Shown piece after piece: positions 12,870 to 24,445 of a stretch of DNA of 64,000 bases. Where the stretch lies: contig CM061920.1 in NCBI GenBank assembly GCA_031002005.1, forward strand, positions 119,898,095 through 119,962,094. Direction: 5' to 3'. Below the pieces are notes generated by a model that saw only the letters and a list, made by a program, of their open reading frames with translations, did not search any database and was not told the DNA's origin. The DNA comes from Vandiemenella viatica. Its lineage: Eukaryota; Arthropoda; Insecta; Orthoptera; Morabidae. The position numbers were made by a program, and so were the translations under genes. The stretch's first letter is position 1; the number at the start of each line of letters is the position of its first letter.

Positions 12870-13332
12870 TTTTTAGATTGGAGGCTGCAGGAGATGTTTA
12901 AAAATAGGTTATCAAAGGAATAGTGAATTCAGATGTATAATGGGAAAAATCAAAAATGCTAAATAAATAATTGAAGCTGATGAAACAATAAGAAATTGAT
13001 TTGCAACTCAGGAAGAGAGTGCTAATGCTGAAAACCTCAAAAAGTAATACTATTACTAGTGGACTGTAGGAATACAATGAACAAAGTAATTAGGTTTGGT
13101 AACTTAATAGAGATTCACAAACTGTAAGTAACTACGGTGGTAGAATATTGGTTAAATGAAGGAATGCTAGACAATGAGGTTTTCCCCAATGGTAATAGAG
13201 TACACCACAGAGACAGAGGACCAATTGATGGAGAGATATCCATACTGGTTAGCGAAGACATCTAAAGTCACTAGTGTTCATAGAAATACCCATGTGCATT
13301 ACTAGGGGAATTAAAAAAAATTGGATGTTGAC
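12870..13332 (+). pseudogene. LINE endonuclease fragment
   Basis: Translation near 13145-13265 gives YWLNEGMLDNEVFPNGNRVH followed by HRDRGPIDG and ISILVSEDI. This matches the apurinic-type endonuclease block of CR1 and Jockey-type LINEs, where ETWL and FPxGYxxxRRDR are usual. It is cut off on the right by the hAT element starting at 13333. It may belong to the LINE resuming at 15640, but the orders and gaps do not prove it. Confidence 0.6.
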
Positions 13333-14345
13333 TAGGGATGCAAGTTAATATCAATATTTAAATCAAAGCCAGGTAGATATCGATAATATTGGTCACATCA
13401 TGCTGATAATATCGATATTTTCTGATATTTGTATAAATTATATTAGTAACAAGTTTCTAAATCAAATAACAAATTTGAGGTAGTTTATTGAAAAAAATTA
13501 TGTCAAGTATTCAACGCCAACAGATCCTGAAAACGGTGGCTTGCTTAATCTTTTCCTATGAAGTCTGTTCCTAGTTGAAGTAACAGTGGCTCCTGCCTTT
13601 GAAAAGAGGCGTTCACTAGGTATCGACTAGGCTTCTTTCAAAAATGTATATTGCAATTTTGAACATATCTTAATCGAACTCCTATACCAATCATGATGGA
13701 TTTTAATTCATTTTACAGCAAAAAATTGTACCATAATTTACAAATAGCTAGTGTTACACTACATCAGATATATTTAACAGAAAAAATTCTTCATACTTTT
13801 TAACTTATTCTTCATAACTTTTGAATTTTTTTCGTATTTTTACCAATTTTTGTTTTGATAATTCCACAAGAAGGAACTTTTATAACGGTTCTAAGTGCTT
13901 CATTAAATACTTAAAACCTTTGTCTACAATTGCATTAAAACGTCTATTATCAATGATAAAATAAGCAAATGCATCATATTTTTACGCCTTTTAGAATATT
14001 GAAATAAGCCCTAGAAAGAAACAAGAACCAACGAACTGGAGCGTAAGGCACCAGATTAAGTAGTAAAATGGTGAATATAAATGAATGAGGAACCAATAAC
14101 GCGCACGAATCGGAGTGGAACCACAGATGAAGAAGTGATGTTATTGATTTTGTTATCGAGCTTAATCAGTGTTTAGTAAAGTTTGGTCCCTGCCACACAT
14201 ACATTAACTTGCAGGACTATTTAGTGCTAAGGGTCTATAGTTATCGAAGTTGCACTGTATCATATCGATATTATCTTATCGACCATTGACAAATATCGTT
14301 ATATTTGTTCTGATATCGGTTGACCGATATATTGTTGTAACCCTA
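13333..14345. mobile_element. Short non-autonomous hAT element
   Basis: The left end reads TAGGGATGCAAGTTAATATC. The right end, reverse-complemented, reads TAGGGTTACAACAATATATC, so the terminal inverted repeats agree over most positions. An 8-bp duplication of ATGTTGAC (13325-13332) appears as GTGTTGAC at 14708-14715, one mismatch, once the small element inserted at the right tip (14346-14705) is removed. Subterminal ATCGATATT-type motifs occur at both ends. The length, about 1.0 kb, is too short for a full transposase. Confidence 0.72.
13500..13630 (-). pseudogene. hAT transposase C-terminal dimerisation fragment
   Basis: The minus strand encodes ERLFSKAGATVTSTRNRLHR followed by KRLSKPPFSGS. 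This is the conserved hAT C-terminal dimerisation region (S/ERxFSxAG..., then R-N-R-L). Only this end of the transposase survives, so the parent element was an internally deleted autonomous hAT. Confidence 0.78.
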
Positions 14346-14705
14346 TAGTGCGCGTCACGAACGAAGGCAGGTGGCGCATAGAGAGACAGAAATAGGAGCA
14401 CAGGGTATATGAGGTTGCCACATTTCCAGCAGAACGAGGGACGTAGAGTGAGGAAGGAATTATAGTAATTACGCTACTTCTACTAATATTACTGTTGAGT
14501 AATGATAATAAAATGCGTTTTAGCAGCGCTTTATATGCCAACACTGTTAAGAGAAAGAGGAATATCAGCGACAGCAAACAATCAACACTCGTGTAACCAC
14601 GACAAGCGCTGGATAGTTACTGAATTCGATTGGCTACTGGCGGAGCGATGATGTCCTGCGCAGAGCCTCGCTAAACTGGGCCACCTTCGTTTGTGATGCG
14701 CACTA
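14346..14705. mobile_element. Small inverted-repeat element (MITE) with TA target site
   Basis: The left end is TAGTGCGCGTCACGAACGAAGG. The right end, reverse-complemented, is TAGTGCGCATCACAAACGAAGG, so the repeats match at about 20 of 22 bases. TA flanks both sides (14344-14345 and 14706-14707), typical of Tc1/mariner-type movers. It is about 360 bp with no coding capacity, and sits exactly at the end of the hAT element. Confidence 0.72.
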
Positions 14706-14769
14706 TAGTGTTGACTGAATACCACATTGGAAAAATGAATGATGAAAATGAGGTACCTGGAGGACTATT

Positions 14770-15135
14770 GTAACGTTCTGTGTAGTAGAATGCTCCCACC
14801 ATTGTGGTGTTTTTACAGAATCGACCAATGTTACTTCCAGGATGTCAACACCAGGTGCCACTATGCAGTCCTAGGCCATTAACAATATTCAACGATTGTA
14901 TTGCCCGCCCACAGCTCAGATATCAACCCTAGATTTTATAGAACATCTTTGGGATGAATTGGATCGCCGGGTAAAGGATAGCCAGGAGCAGCCAAAATTT
15001 ATGACTCAATTCATGAAATGATTGCAAAAGGATTGGCGACGAATTCCAGCTGATGTCCTGCAAACACTTGTAGAGACCATGCCAGACAGGTTGGCTGCTC
15101 TTATAGCCGCAAGAGATGGCCCTACAAGAATATAA
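14770..15135 (+). pseudogene. Tc1-type transposase C-terminal fragment
   Basis: Plus-strand translation gives EHLWDELDRRVKDSQEQPK followed by LQKDWRRIPADVLQTLVE, then MPDRLAALIAARDGPTRI and a stop near 15135. This is the C-terminal third of a Tc1 DDE transposase, where SPDxNPIEHLWDxL precedes the last catalytic acid. An in-frame stop interrupts it after MTQFMK. No terminal inverted repeats were identified. Confidence 0.72.
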
Positions 15136-15639
15136 CGGGGTGACAACCACTGAGCAAACATTGTGGACAAATGTTCAATTATTGGTAGATAGTGTATCTG
15201 GGATAGACACAAGTACATGCTCATGAAAAATATATCCTGCTAAGTTTTTGTAGAATTAAAACAATATTTCAAGATCAAATGCCCTAAAGTTCTGAATAGA
15301 TTGCAGGTATTATGCCTGTCAGAAATTGCTTTAAAATATTTGATATCTTCTGCCAGAGCAGAAGCATCTCGACGAGTTGCGTCAACATTTAGCCTTCTGG
15401 AACCAAATAATCAAAACAGTCTGCCAGCAGAACAAATAAAATAACTAGTATTTATAAAAAGTTGCTGACAAATATTGGTACACGTAACTTCATCTTTTTT
15501 GACATGTAAGCATAAAGTAAAGATTCATCTTTTTTATTAATAACAACAGAAAACACAGAGGTCTAACGTTCCCATTCACTTTCATTTGATTTGCCTAGTA
15601 AATATGTTTAGTTTAAAAAAAAAACTGTGTAACCTATTT
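15136..15639. other. Unassigned spacer
   Basis: AT-rich DNA between the Tc1 fragment and the next LINE. No coding sequence, terminal repeats or RNA features recognised. Confidence 0.4.
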
Positions 15640-17672
15640 CTGGAGTAAAAAGCGCAAGCAAAGTTGAGTCAACGACAGCAATAGGGAAGTGAGGAGGTTA
15701 AAGAGGTTGGTAAGAAAAGAACATAACAGAGTTAAGAGACAGCAGGGTAGTAGTGAATATTTAAAACAACTAAACAAGGACTTAATAACAGCAAAGAAAA
15801 TGGCTAAAGATGGGATTATAAAGAGTATTGTCAGTGCAGGAGGACCATTGACTAATGCATCTAGAAATTTCTATGGCTATATCAGGAAACTGAGGGGAAG
15901 GGAGGGTGTTGAGACACTTATAGATAAGGATGGAGAAAAAGTTACTGACGATTTGAAAAAGGCAGAGATTTTAAGTAACTGGTTCAGTGAAAGCATTAGG
16001 GACAATGAATCAGAAACAGGAGGGTCTAATTCGGAGAACGAGCTTAAAAACACAATTAGAAATGACGATAGTAAAAAATTTGATATTCATCCTGAGGAAA
16101 TCAGAAAGCTGAAAAAACATAAAGGGCCTGGTGAAGATAATATTACTACAGATATCTTAAAGATAGCCAGATGTGACATTGAACCTAATCTTGAAATATT
16201 ATTTAAATTGAGTCTGGATACTTGCTGCTTATCACAGGACTGGAAAAGTGCAATATTAGTACCGGTACATAAAGGAGGGGTGAAAAATAGAGTTGAGAAA
16301 TACAGGCCAATCAATTTGACATCAGTGGTAGGTAAATTAATGGAAAGATTGATATGCAACCACATCAGAAATATATGTGAGGAATGTAAGTGGTTTTCAA
16401 GCAGGCAACATGGGTTCAGGCAAGGATATTCATGCGAATCTCAGTTGGTGGGATGTATGCAAGATATTTCAGATGAAATGGACAAGGGAGGCCAAATTGG
16501 TAGTGTACCACTAGATCTGTCAAAGGCGTTTGACAGAGTAAGCCATTAAATGGCAGTAAATAAGGTAAAAACAATTGGAGTGGATGAGAAAGTGATTTGC
16601 TGGGTAGAAGAATTTTTGAAAGGTAGAAAACAGAAAGTTAGGGTAGGAAATGTAGTATCAAAAGAAGTGGAAGTAGAAATGGGTGTGCCAAAGGGTAGCG
16701 TATTGGGACCATTGCTATTCATTATTCTAATGAATAATTGTGTTGATTGCTTACTATCTGAAATTAGATTGTTTGCAGATGACATAATGCTGTATAAAAG
16801 AATCAAAACGATAGAGGATTGTAAACAGTTGCAGGGTGATCTGGACAGGATATCTAGTTGGGTTGGTAAACATGGAATGGAGATAAATGCAAAGAAGAGT
16901 CAGCTTATTAGATACACAAATAAAAAACAAAAGGTTAATTATGAATATAAGGTGGGGAAAGAATTGCTTGCTGAGGACTTGAAATGTAAACATCTTGGCA
17001 TTACTTTTGATAACAATCTTAATTGGGCAGGACACATTGGACAGGTGGTAGGAAAAGGTTTCAAAGTTCTGCACTTGTTGGAGAGAGTGATGAGGGGATG
17101 TACGAGAGAAGTAAAGGAATTGGGTTACAAAACTTTGGTCAGACCATTGCTCGAATATGGTAGTGTAGTATGGGACCCTCATTTTACGTATCAAATACAG
17201 GAGTAGGAGAGGGTGCAAAAAAGGGCCGCTAGATTTGTTTCTGGAAATTATTGCAGAATGCAATCAGTGACAGATATGATAAAGGAGCTGGAATGGGATT
17301 CGTTGCGAGACTGGAGGATGATGAGGAGAGTCATGGGAGTGTACAGGGCATATACTGGCGATGAGGCATGGAAAGATATTGCAATAAGTATGAAAAGTAG
17401 TGCATGGAAGGGAAAAGATGACCATGACCACAAGTTGGCACTCAATTTCAGGCACAAGGGTGTGGGAAGATTCACTTTTTGGGTAAGGGTGTGAGGGATT
17501 GGAATGAGTTACCATGAGAAATGATGAATACTTTACCGAAAACTTTGAAAGAATTTGAAGATAACATTTGTAGAGGGCAAATGTAGGTGGGTGCAGGATA
17601 GGGGGAAGATGGGTGTGTAGGGAAGTTGCCACCGGAGCCTGTGCTCCATTGCAATTAAATAATAATAATACC
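15640..17672 (+). mobile_element. CR1/Jockey-like LINE, 5'-truncated
   Basis: A plus-strand reverse transcriptase region followed by a thumb/C-terminal domain and a 3' end of AAT repeats (about 17656-17671). Microsatellite-like 3' ends are usual in CR1-type elements. The 5' endonuclease part is absent here unless the piece at 12870-13332 belongs to it. Relatives of the same family occur at 33264-33370, 33735-33850, 54962-55000, 55600-55775 and 57135-57287. Confidence 0.8.
15689..17494 (+). pseudogene. LINE reverse transcriptase with two in-frame stops
   Basis: One reading frame runs about 600 codons with only TAA at 16547-16549 and TAG at 17204-17206 inside it. Motifs in order are KKHKGPGEDNITTDILK, VEKYRPINLTSVVGKLMERL, HGFRQGYSCESQL, LDLSKAFDRVSH (first catalytic Asp), GVPKGSVLGPLLFIILMN, LFADDIMLYKRI (catalytic FADD), and LKCKHLGITFDNNLNW. 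After the second stop the frame continues as ERVQKRAARFVSGNY. The usual RDWNELP ending is in a shifted frame just past 17494. Catalytic residues are intact, so decay is mild. Confidence 0.85.
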
Positions 17673-18056
17673 TACCCTTTACGCGAAGCTAATAGATCCA
17701 TTTTTGTAACTTTTTAGTTCGGAAGACGCTACATGCCTCAGATTTCTGTTATGCATAGGCATCAGCAAGCTTAGAAAAATATATATGTATATTTTGTTTC
17801 CTTCGTGTTCTTAATTTGGAAGTTCTTAGTGTGGAAATTTCATCGATTTTGTCACTTATCCATTTCATGATTATCGTCAAAGTTCTAACGTACTTTCTAT
17901 TTCCCCAGAAAGCTGAAATTTCATACAAAAATAAAGTCTTGCCTCCAAATGATAAAAGAAAAGCTTAAGAAACAAATTGTAATTTACTTAGTTGTTCTAT
18001 GTTTAGTTTTGAAGGTATCGGTACTCCGTCTGTTTGGCTGTAACATTGACAGTCAG
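17673..18056. other. Unassigned spacer
   Basis: AT-rich DNA downstream of the LINE tail. Nothing recognisable. Confidence 0.4.
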
Positions 18057-18330
18057 TGCCGGATCTAAGGGGGGGGGGGGGGCGGGGGCAAACCGGGGCT
18101 TTTGCCCCGGGCGACAACTTAACTTCAGGGGGGCGCCAAAATCATTTGTTGGTGGCATCTTTTTATTCGCGCCATGGCGAAATATTTATGTGCTGTCGAC
18201 CCTTTTTTTAGGTAAAGCGCCGTGGTACACTGACCGCGGCGGCAACTTGAAAGGACGGAAAATACATTGTTCTGTGACGGAGCGGCCTCTATTCACGGAA
18301 TGGAATTCATTCCGTCATTATTAGCGGGAA
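18057..18330 (+). repeat. hAT-like element end, G-rich
   Basis: It begins CAGTGCCGGATCTAAGGG followed by a G run and the hairpin-like GCCCCGGG region. CAGTGCCGG and CAGTGGCGTAG-type ends are common in hAT elements. No matching inverted end was found downstream, so this is a solo end or fragment. Confidence 0.45.
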
Positions 18331-20203
18331 CTCCCGATAATCTTGGATTTATAAATTTTTCCATCTGATGTCCGCATTCTTGTATTGTCTCTGTTCTTGT
18401 AGCTGCGTTCGAGTGATTAGCCCAGTTTTGTATAAATATCTACTTTTGTGCTGAACGGGTTTAAATATTTATTACTGGATACGAACCATTAACAGGTAAG
18501 GAAGAATCTATCGTTATCAAATATCTCAGCGTTTCTCATCCTTTGTCAATCCGAGGACCAGTCAAATGTCAAAAAAATTCGGATCATTAACTTATATGTG
18601 CCTTATTTCTTACCACTGTATATATTATGAACCAAACCTACCAATTGTTATTAGCATATACCGCCGTTTCTCAAGACATATACCTATAGTAAAGTACTCA
18701 TAAAACGTCGCTCTCCGAAATGGATTACTAGCTTATTCTTGCTTACAGCTTATGCAGGACGAGACAATATCGATTTTTTTTGTTTTTTTTGTTTGTATTT
18801 CACTAATATTTTATGAAGCCTTTGAGAATCAAATTTTTAAAATTCTGCTTTCGGGTAACTTGCACCATCTTCACATACCACAGATTGGAAACGCTGAAAT
18901 ATATTATAAAGTTAACTTATTTCTTTCTGGTTCATTACTGTTTTTGTTAGCGCCTAATCCACAATATAAAATAATGAAAATTTTGCCCACGCCTTGTCTC
19001 TCACATCAAATAAATTAAGATGATTGAATTTGGTATGTTGGGAAGGGCATGCCTTGAATTTATGCCTTTGGTAGTTTCAACTGTTTCTTGGTTTTCTCAG
19101 TTATTTGAAATATGTTTAAATTTTTCGCCAAAGACGACCGTTCTTTTTGTTTTACTTCTTTAAATGAACTTATGATTTACTTTATGGATGTATACTGCTG
19201 TTACTGACAAAATGCACATTGAATAATAACATTATTTAAATTATAATCGCAATGTTTGTAACATTTTGGTTGGGAAACAGTGCTTATTGTTATAAAAGCA
19301 ATCAACCGTGTTCATAGTATCGAATCGAGTTTATCAATTCCCCCCCCCCCCAAAAAAAAAAAAATAATTATTCTTGTAAAAATAAGCTAAGTCTCGTGCT
19401 TGTGTAGTGACAAAAAGATATGAGATCTTGTTCTGAGCCAAGTCTACACTTTGCAATGTGTAGTCACTTTATGTTCTGAAATAGAATTGTTTTCTTGATG
19501 TTATAGATCATTTATTTAGAATAAGCCAAAATTCTTGTGACTTGGCCATTACGCGTTCCATGTTTTAGTAAATCTAAATAAATGTGTTGCTTTATCAATT
19601 TTACAACTATGCAAAATGTGTAACAGCAAAGTCACCAGAGTTTTGTTTAATCTAAATAAACGCTCTATAACTTCAAGAAGGAGCTCATTTCATTTTGTAA
19701 GTTGACCGCTTATTCTGAGTCGTCGCTCAAATTTAAAGATTCCATTTGAAAATCGGTGGATATAGGTCATTTCAGAATTCAAGACATCAATACACATTAC
19801 CAATAATGCCTCCACACTCTGCAAACAATCGGCGTTCGTCATGGTTAAGCAATGCCGACTGCTCCAGATTTAACAAACGCCATAAGTAAATAACGAGTAA
19901 CTTCCAAACTAAAAATAGGAATAAAGTAATTTTTAAGGAGTTAGTTACACATGCTGGTCTGTATAGAATAGATAAAAAAAAATTTCAGACATATAGCCTT
20001 ATCCAGAACAAAGCAATTAACTGGCAAATAGGCGACAAAATTTTTCACGGTTCGGTTTGCTAATTAATAAACACGTAGAAAATCATCAGTATTACACTTT
20101 ACTTATCGTCTGGGGATGAAACCATATTTGTATACCCAATTTAATGGTTTTCTAGTACCACGGGAAATACAGTGGTATTTTGATGTTGAGTCGTAGTCGA
20201 ATT
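18331..20203. other. Unassigned AT-rich DNA
   Basis: No gene supported. It holds a C-run/A-run near 19341-19364. A motif near 19901-19945 (TAACTTCCAAACTAAAAATA, then GAATAAAGTAATTTTTAAGG) resembles the duplicated unit at 20204-20322, suggesting a third, diverged copy. Confidence 0.4.
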
Positions 20204-20322
20204 TTTTTTAATTACACTAACTTCCAAAGTAAGGAGAGGAACGAAGTAAAATTTAACACATTTTTTTTCAATTACAGTAACTTCCAATGTAAGGAAAAGA
20301 ACGAAGTAAAATTTAACACATT
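20204..20322 (+). repeat. Tandem repeat, two units of about 60 bp
   Basis: Two adjacent units share AATTACACTAACTTCCAAAG or AATTACAGTAACTTCCAATG, AAGGA(G/A)A(G/A)GAACGAAG, and TAAAATTTAACACATT. A T-rich stretch starts each unit. Confidence 0.75.
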
Positions 20323-20486
20323 AGATAACCTCTGTAAACTCCGTCTATAATGAAAATCTGAACCATATAAAGTTATTGCGGTAAAAAACGCTTTCACGTA
20401 GATATGCGAATGTGTACCAGTTTCAGGGCTAAAACTTTATCTGTGTACCAAATTTCAGCATTCTACAACTACGGAATTACCTTAGC

Positions 20487-20690
20487 AGGGCCGTAGCTAA
20501 GGGGAGGGCATTGAGGGGCAATGCCCTACCTTAAAATTCAAATGCCCTACCTTAACCATCAATTAAGATAATTTGATAATTAACTGTTTGTTAATAGTAT
20601 AAAATGATGGGGAAAAATTAAGTTACTACTAATGTAGCTACGTGTAAATAATTCCAAATTAACTACAGTTTGTAAATATCATATATATAC
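20487..20690 (+). repeat. hAT-like element end
   Basis: It starts CAGGGCCGTAGCTAAGG, close to the TIR of the large hAT at 20882 (CAGTGGCGTAGCTAGG), followed by a duplicated phrase AATGCCCTACCTTAA (two copies near 20519-20556). No inverted partner seen. Confidence 0.4.
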
Positions 20691-20873
20691 TAATTCTTTA
20701 TTCTGCTCTCACACACATGGCACCGTCACTATCTTAGGTTACAAGCAGGTGGAGCGTGGAGTGTTTGTCCGAAGACTTTGCCTCCCAGGTAATGAAGATG
20801 TTACAATCCTTTACTGTCGGTGTTTCTTGTTGTTGGGTATCAGTTTGCTAGGAGACAGCAGTCTTCTATGTCT
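20691..20873 (-). mobile_element. 3' end of minus-strand Jockey-type LINE (left part)
   Basis: On the minus strand the coding frame arriving from 26095 continues across the hAT insertion: SIGLYDNRHRRLLSPSK, then IPNNKKHRQ and a stop. It is followed by a 3' UTR with an AATAAAG signal near 20698. This shows that 20691-20873 and 26095-30135 were one element before the hAT inserted. Confidence 0.7.
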
Positions 20874-20881
20874 ATTGTCAT
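20874..20881 (+). repeat. Target-site duplication of the large hAT, left copy
   Basis: ATTGTCAT, identical to 26087-26094. Eight bases is the hAT norm. Confidence 0.85.
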
Positions 20882-21820
20882 CAGTGGCGTAGCTAGGGGG
20901 GGGCGGTGGGGGCGGTCCGCCCCGGGTGTCACCTGTTTGGGGGTGACACCCGAATTTCGAAAATAGTAATCGAAATTAGTGTGATACAATATATATATAT
21001 ATATATATATTTGATAGACTTCTTTTATCCTTTGGGGTCGAAACACGTCTACCTTTAATGTTCTGAATATTTCTTTTCAAGTTGATCTATCGCATTTTCA
21101 AATACGATCCAGTACAGTAGAGTATAATAATATTATTGGCTACATCGCGCGCTTAAACAATAGAGCATCGCTCTGTTGCTCCAACAATCACAGGAACTCG
21201 TTGTGCTTGCCTTCCGTCACAGTTGTTTGGTTTGTTATGAGCGGCGGTGGATATAATGTAAGTTTTCTTGTATTAAGAGAGGAAGTTTTAAAATTAAAGG
21301 ATATATCTAAAAATGTTAAAATCATGGTAATTAGGCAGTTAAATTGTAATTCCTCGAAATTATTTCATGAAAAATGTTAGATTTTCCTTTGAAAATGAAA
21401 AAAAAAACAACCAAGCGTATGCTGGAATACGGGTAGTCTAGGCTTCAAAATTGTTTTGCTTTTTTAGAATTCTATTAGCTTTCTAGCTAAGATTCACAAG
21501 TGACTTGAAGTATTTTCTAGTAATTTTTGAATTTATCATCTGACAGATTCGAATTGAGTACATTTCGTGTTATCCGATAACACTCTGCGTACCTTCCTTT
21601 TGTCGACAGTGCACCTATACTCGACATGAAATCGTATCATGTTTGAATTTATGCAAATAAAATGATTCGGAAAACTGCAATAAACTAGCAATACGGTCAG
21701 GTTTCAAGTCAATCCGGACGAATCCAAGTGTTATCGTCTGTCGGTAATCAGTTTTTTGTAGGACATGTGTTTAAAAGAGTCGGAACCGCGTATCTTGCTA
21801 GCGAAATCGTAACATTAGTA

Positions 21821-22171
21821 AGGGGACATCCATAAATTACGTGAGGTGGTTTTCCGGAATTTCGGACCCTCCTCCCCCCCCCCTCTGGTGAGACTTCGTG
21901 AGATCTGGTCCCTTCAGACCCTCCCCCCCCCCCTACAGATCGTCTTCGCAACTTTTTTAGACCTTTTTTTTAGGTCTCACCCTCCCAAAGCCGGTTACAC
22001 CCACACTTTTCGACGAAATACCCCCCCTAAAATCGACATTCGCGTCATTTGTAAACACCTTTTTTTAGCTCTACAGTCCAACACAATTTTTAAAAATCTC
22101 ACGTGAAAATTGGTGAGATTTCGCTGTACCCCGCCCCTATTTCGCCTCACGTAATTTATGGATGCCCCCTA
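21821..22171. mobile_element. Inverted-repeat element with CATCCATAAATTACGTGAGG ends
   Basis: The left end is AGGGGACATCCATAAATTAC followed by GTGAGG. The right end, reverse-complemented, is AGGGGGCATCCATAAATTAC followed by GTGAGG. The interior is C-rich with no ORF. Length is about 350 bp. The target duplication is not certain. It lies wholly inside the large hAT. Confidence 0.72.
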
Positions 22172-22991
22172 AGCACTTTAACTCTAGGTTCATGTAAATT
22201 TGATATGCTTTCTACTGATTGAGAATATACAAATATGATCGTGATCAAATAAATAAGCGTATGATTCTCTAAGAATTTTCCATCATAAATTTACAGAAGA
22301 AGATTTCTATTATGGGTAACCTCTTTGTCGAATACAGGTACCTACATTCTTATGGGTTCCTTAAATCGACAGGGATTTCGAACTTCTGTTCCTGAACAAA
22401 AATTGAGATTTAATCTTAACTGAACGAACATTCTAGCCGTTTACATCTTTATTTATACGCTACCGAGCGATGCTAGAAATCTAAAATTTACACATGGAGA
22501 TGGGCTTCGATACATATCATATTTAGGAGTCTGTAGCTACTTATTTCTTAGGCTGGCAGTAAAACACTTCACTTATTAAGTACTTCATGTAAAGGCGGCA
22601 GATATCTCAAAGGCATGTTCTTTTATTACCTGACCGTTGTTTTTTTTATTGTAAATTACGTTTAATTACGATTTTATATTTTATTTATTCCTCTATTTTT
22701 ATGAAGGAACTTAATGTAGAGTTGCTTCTCTGACTATACAGTATCCCCCAGGGTCTCACAACTTGTGGGACCCGGATCCTGGGTTTGCTCCAATGGGTCC
22801 CCATCTGCGTCTGGAATTGCTTCTACTTGGATCAAGCCACTTCTGTTAACTTTCCTCTCAATATCCCTTGGTCCTCCAAATACCGAGGTTGTGAAGTCAT
22901 TTAAATACAGCCTATGTTAACGTTTCAATAATAAATGGGTAGCTTTCAACTTTTTTAAATTTATAGCGAAATCTTATGGTCGCCCTATAGT
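22172..22991. other. hAT interior, unassigned
   Basis: Non-coding DNA of the large hAT between two nested elements. Nothing recognisable. Confidence 0.4.
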
Positions 22992-23105
22992 TACACTGGC
23001 GGAAATTAAAATCACAACACGCATACATGAATGGTAGAATTTTAGGAAACTTTGAAAATATATCCAGGGCCATAGCTGAAAGAAATAATAACAAATGGAA
23101 ATGGA

Positions 23106-24190
23106 TCAGGCTAAGTTATTACCTTTTACAGTTGTCAGTGAGAAATGCGCCCCCAACTTGAGCATCAATACATTCGTGGATCCTTGCCGGCATTGACACA
23201 ACAAGTGTTCGGATGTCTTCTTGGTGTATGTCTCACTACGCGTGCATGTCTTTTGCAGACAGTTGTTGCACAGTTTGTGCTGGGTGACCATGTGATCTAA
23301 TGTGTCTACTTCTGGTATCCTAGAAATGCTCTATTTGGGACAAATCTGGGAACCGTGCTGTCCATATTGTGATCGAAACTCCTTGCAAGGCTTGTGTGAC
23401 GATGGCCGCAGTATGAGGACGGGCACTGTCTTGTTGGAAAATACGATTCGGATGTTGAACATGTAGGGTATCACAATAAGATGCAGTACCCCGTCCACAT
23501 AGTGATGGGCTGTCATTGCCTTCAACAACAGCCGACTCAGTCATGCTATCGAAACTGATTGCCACCAAAACATGACACCGGTGACTGCACTTGTGTGATG
23601 TTCTGAAATCACAGCAGATAAGCCGTTCCTCCACTACGCCTGCGAACATGTCGTCGATTATCACCTTGCCACAGACAGAATCGAGACTCGTCTCTAAACA
23701 CAAATGTACGCCATTCACATGTCCATTTGTGTTTCGCATTATACCAAGGTAGATGATGATGGCAATGAAATTAGATTAATGGGACACAATGCACAGGGGC
23801 CAGAGAGTGTAACCCAGCTTCAAGCAATTAGTTTACAATCATCCGGGGAGAGGCGGAGGCGGGGTGTGACTGTGTAACCACTGCTTGGATCTGGCCTGCA
23901 GTCAACCATCTGCCAGCAACAGCCACCCACACCATTTGGCAGTCTTCACGTGCTGTTATCCATCTGAATGGACCTGTGCCTGCTCTAGGAGTATTAGAGA
24001 TTTTTTTCATCACTGTGTAACAACTCTGTATACTGACATTGCACTGTGACAAATCGTTCTGGAGATTTCACGATATGATGCACCCTTTCAAAACACGTCA
24101 ATTCTCCGACCTCTCTCACTGTTAGACATTTGGGTGTAGAGAGTTGTCACTCTTCGCCTTGGCATACTTAGACAACAAAAACTTGTGGGC
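23106..24190 (-). pseudogene. Tc1-type transposase, broken
   Basis: The best-preserved stretch (minus, 23739-23320) reads HVLVAISFDSMTESAVVEG, then SLCGRGTASYCDTLHVQHP, RIFQQDSARPHTAAIVTQAL and ARFPDLSQIEHF. In Tc1 the QQDxARPHT and SPDLxPIEH blocks carry the second and third catalytic positions. Here the SPDL Ser is Phe and the frame stops at IEHF. An upstream HTH-like part lies near 24000-24130 in other frames (SPERFVTVQCQYTELL). Many frame breaks; inactive. Confidence 0.75.
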
Positions 24191-24232
24191 AACCAAGTGT
24201 CATGTGACACCACATTGTTCGCCACTTATACG

Positions 24233-24234
<2 letters not shown>

Positions 24235-24283
<49 letters not shown>
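24235..24283 (+). repeat. A49 homopolymer
   Basis: Forty-nine consecutive A inside the Tc1 copy near its right end. It may be a retrotransposed tail remnant or an expanded homopolymer. Confidence 0.95.
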
Positions 24284-24285
<2 letters not shown>

Positions 24286-24445
24286 CAAATTACATAGTAT
24301 ATAGCACCGTAATTCTCACATTATTACATGTAAAACTTTTAATGTTAAATCATTTAAACTCTTCATGCGGGCATATTTGGGGCCAAATTTCATTCGTTTA
24401 TCACAACTCCGTCTGGGTGCTGGGATTTTAATTTGCACCAGTTTG

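Larger units (their letters stand above)
22992..24445 (-). mobile_element. Tc1-type DNA transposon, degenerate
   Basis: The left end, TACACTGGCGGAAATTAAAA, is matched by the right end reverse-complemented, which contains AACTGGTGCAAATTAAAA. Length is about 1.45 kb, usual for Tc1. It encodes a broken transposase on the minus strand and carries an A49 run (24235-24283). Confidence 0.72.

Noticed and set aside
18057..20490. 18057 and 20487 as the two ends of one hAT element
   Set aside because: Both ends point the same way; an element needs inverted ends.
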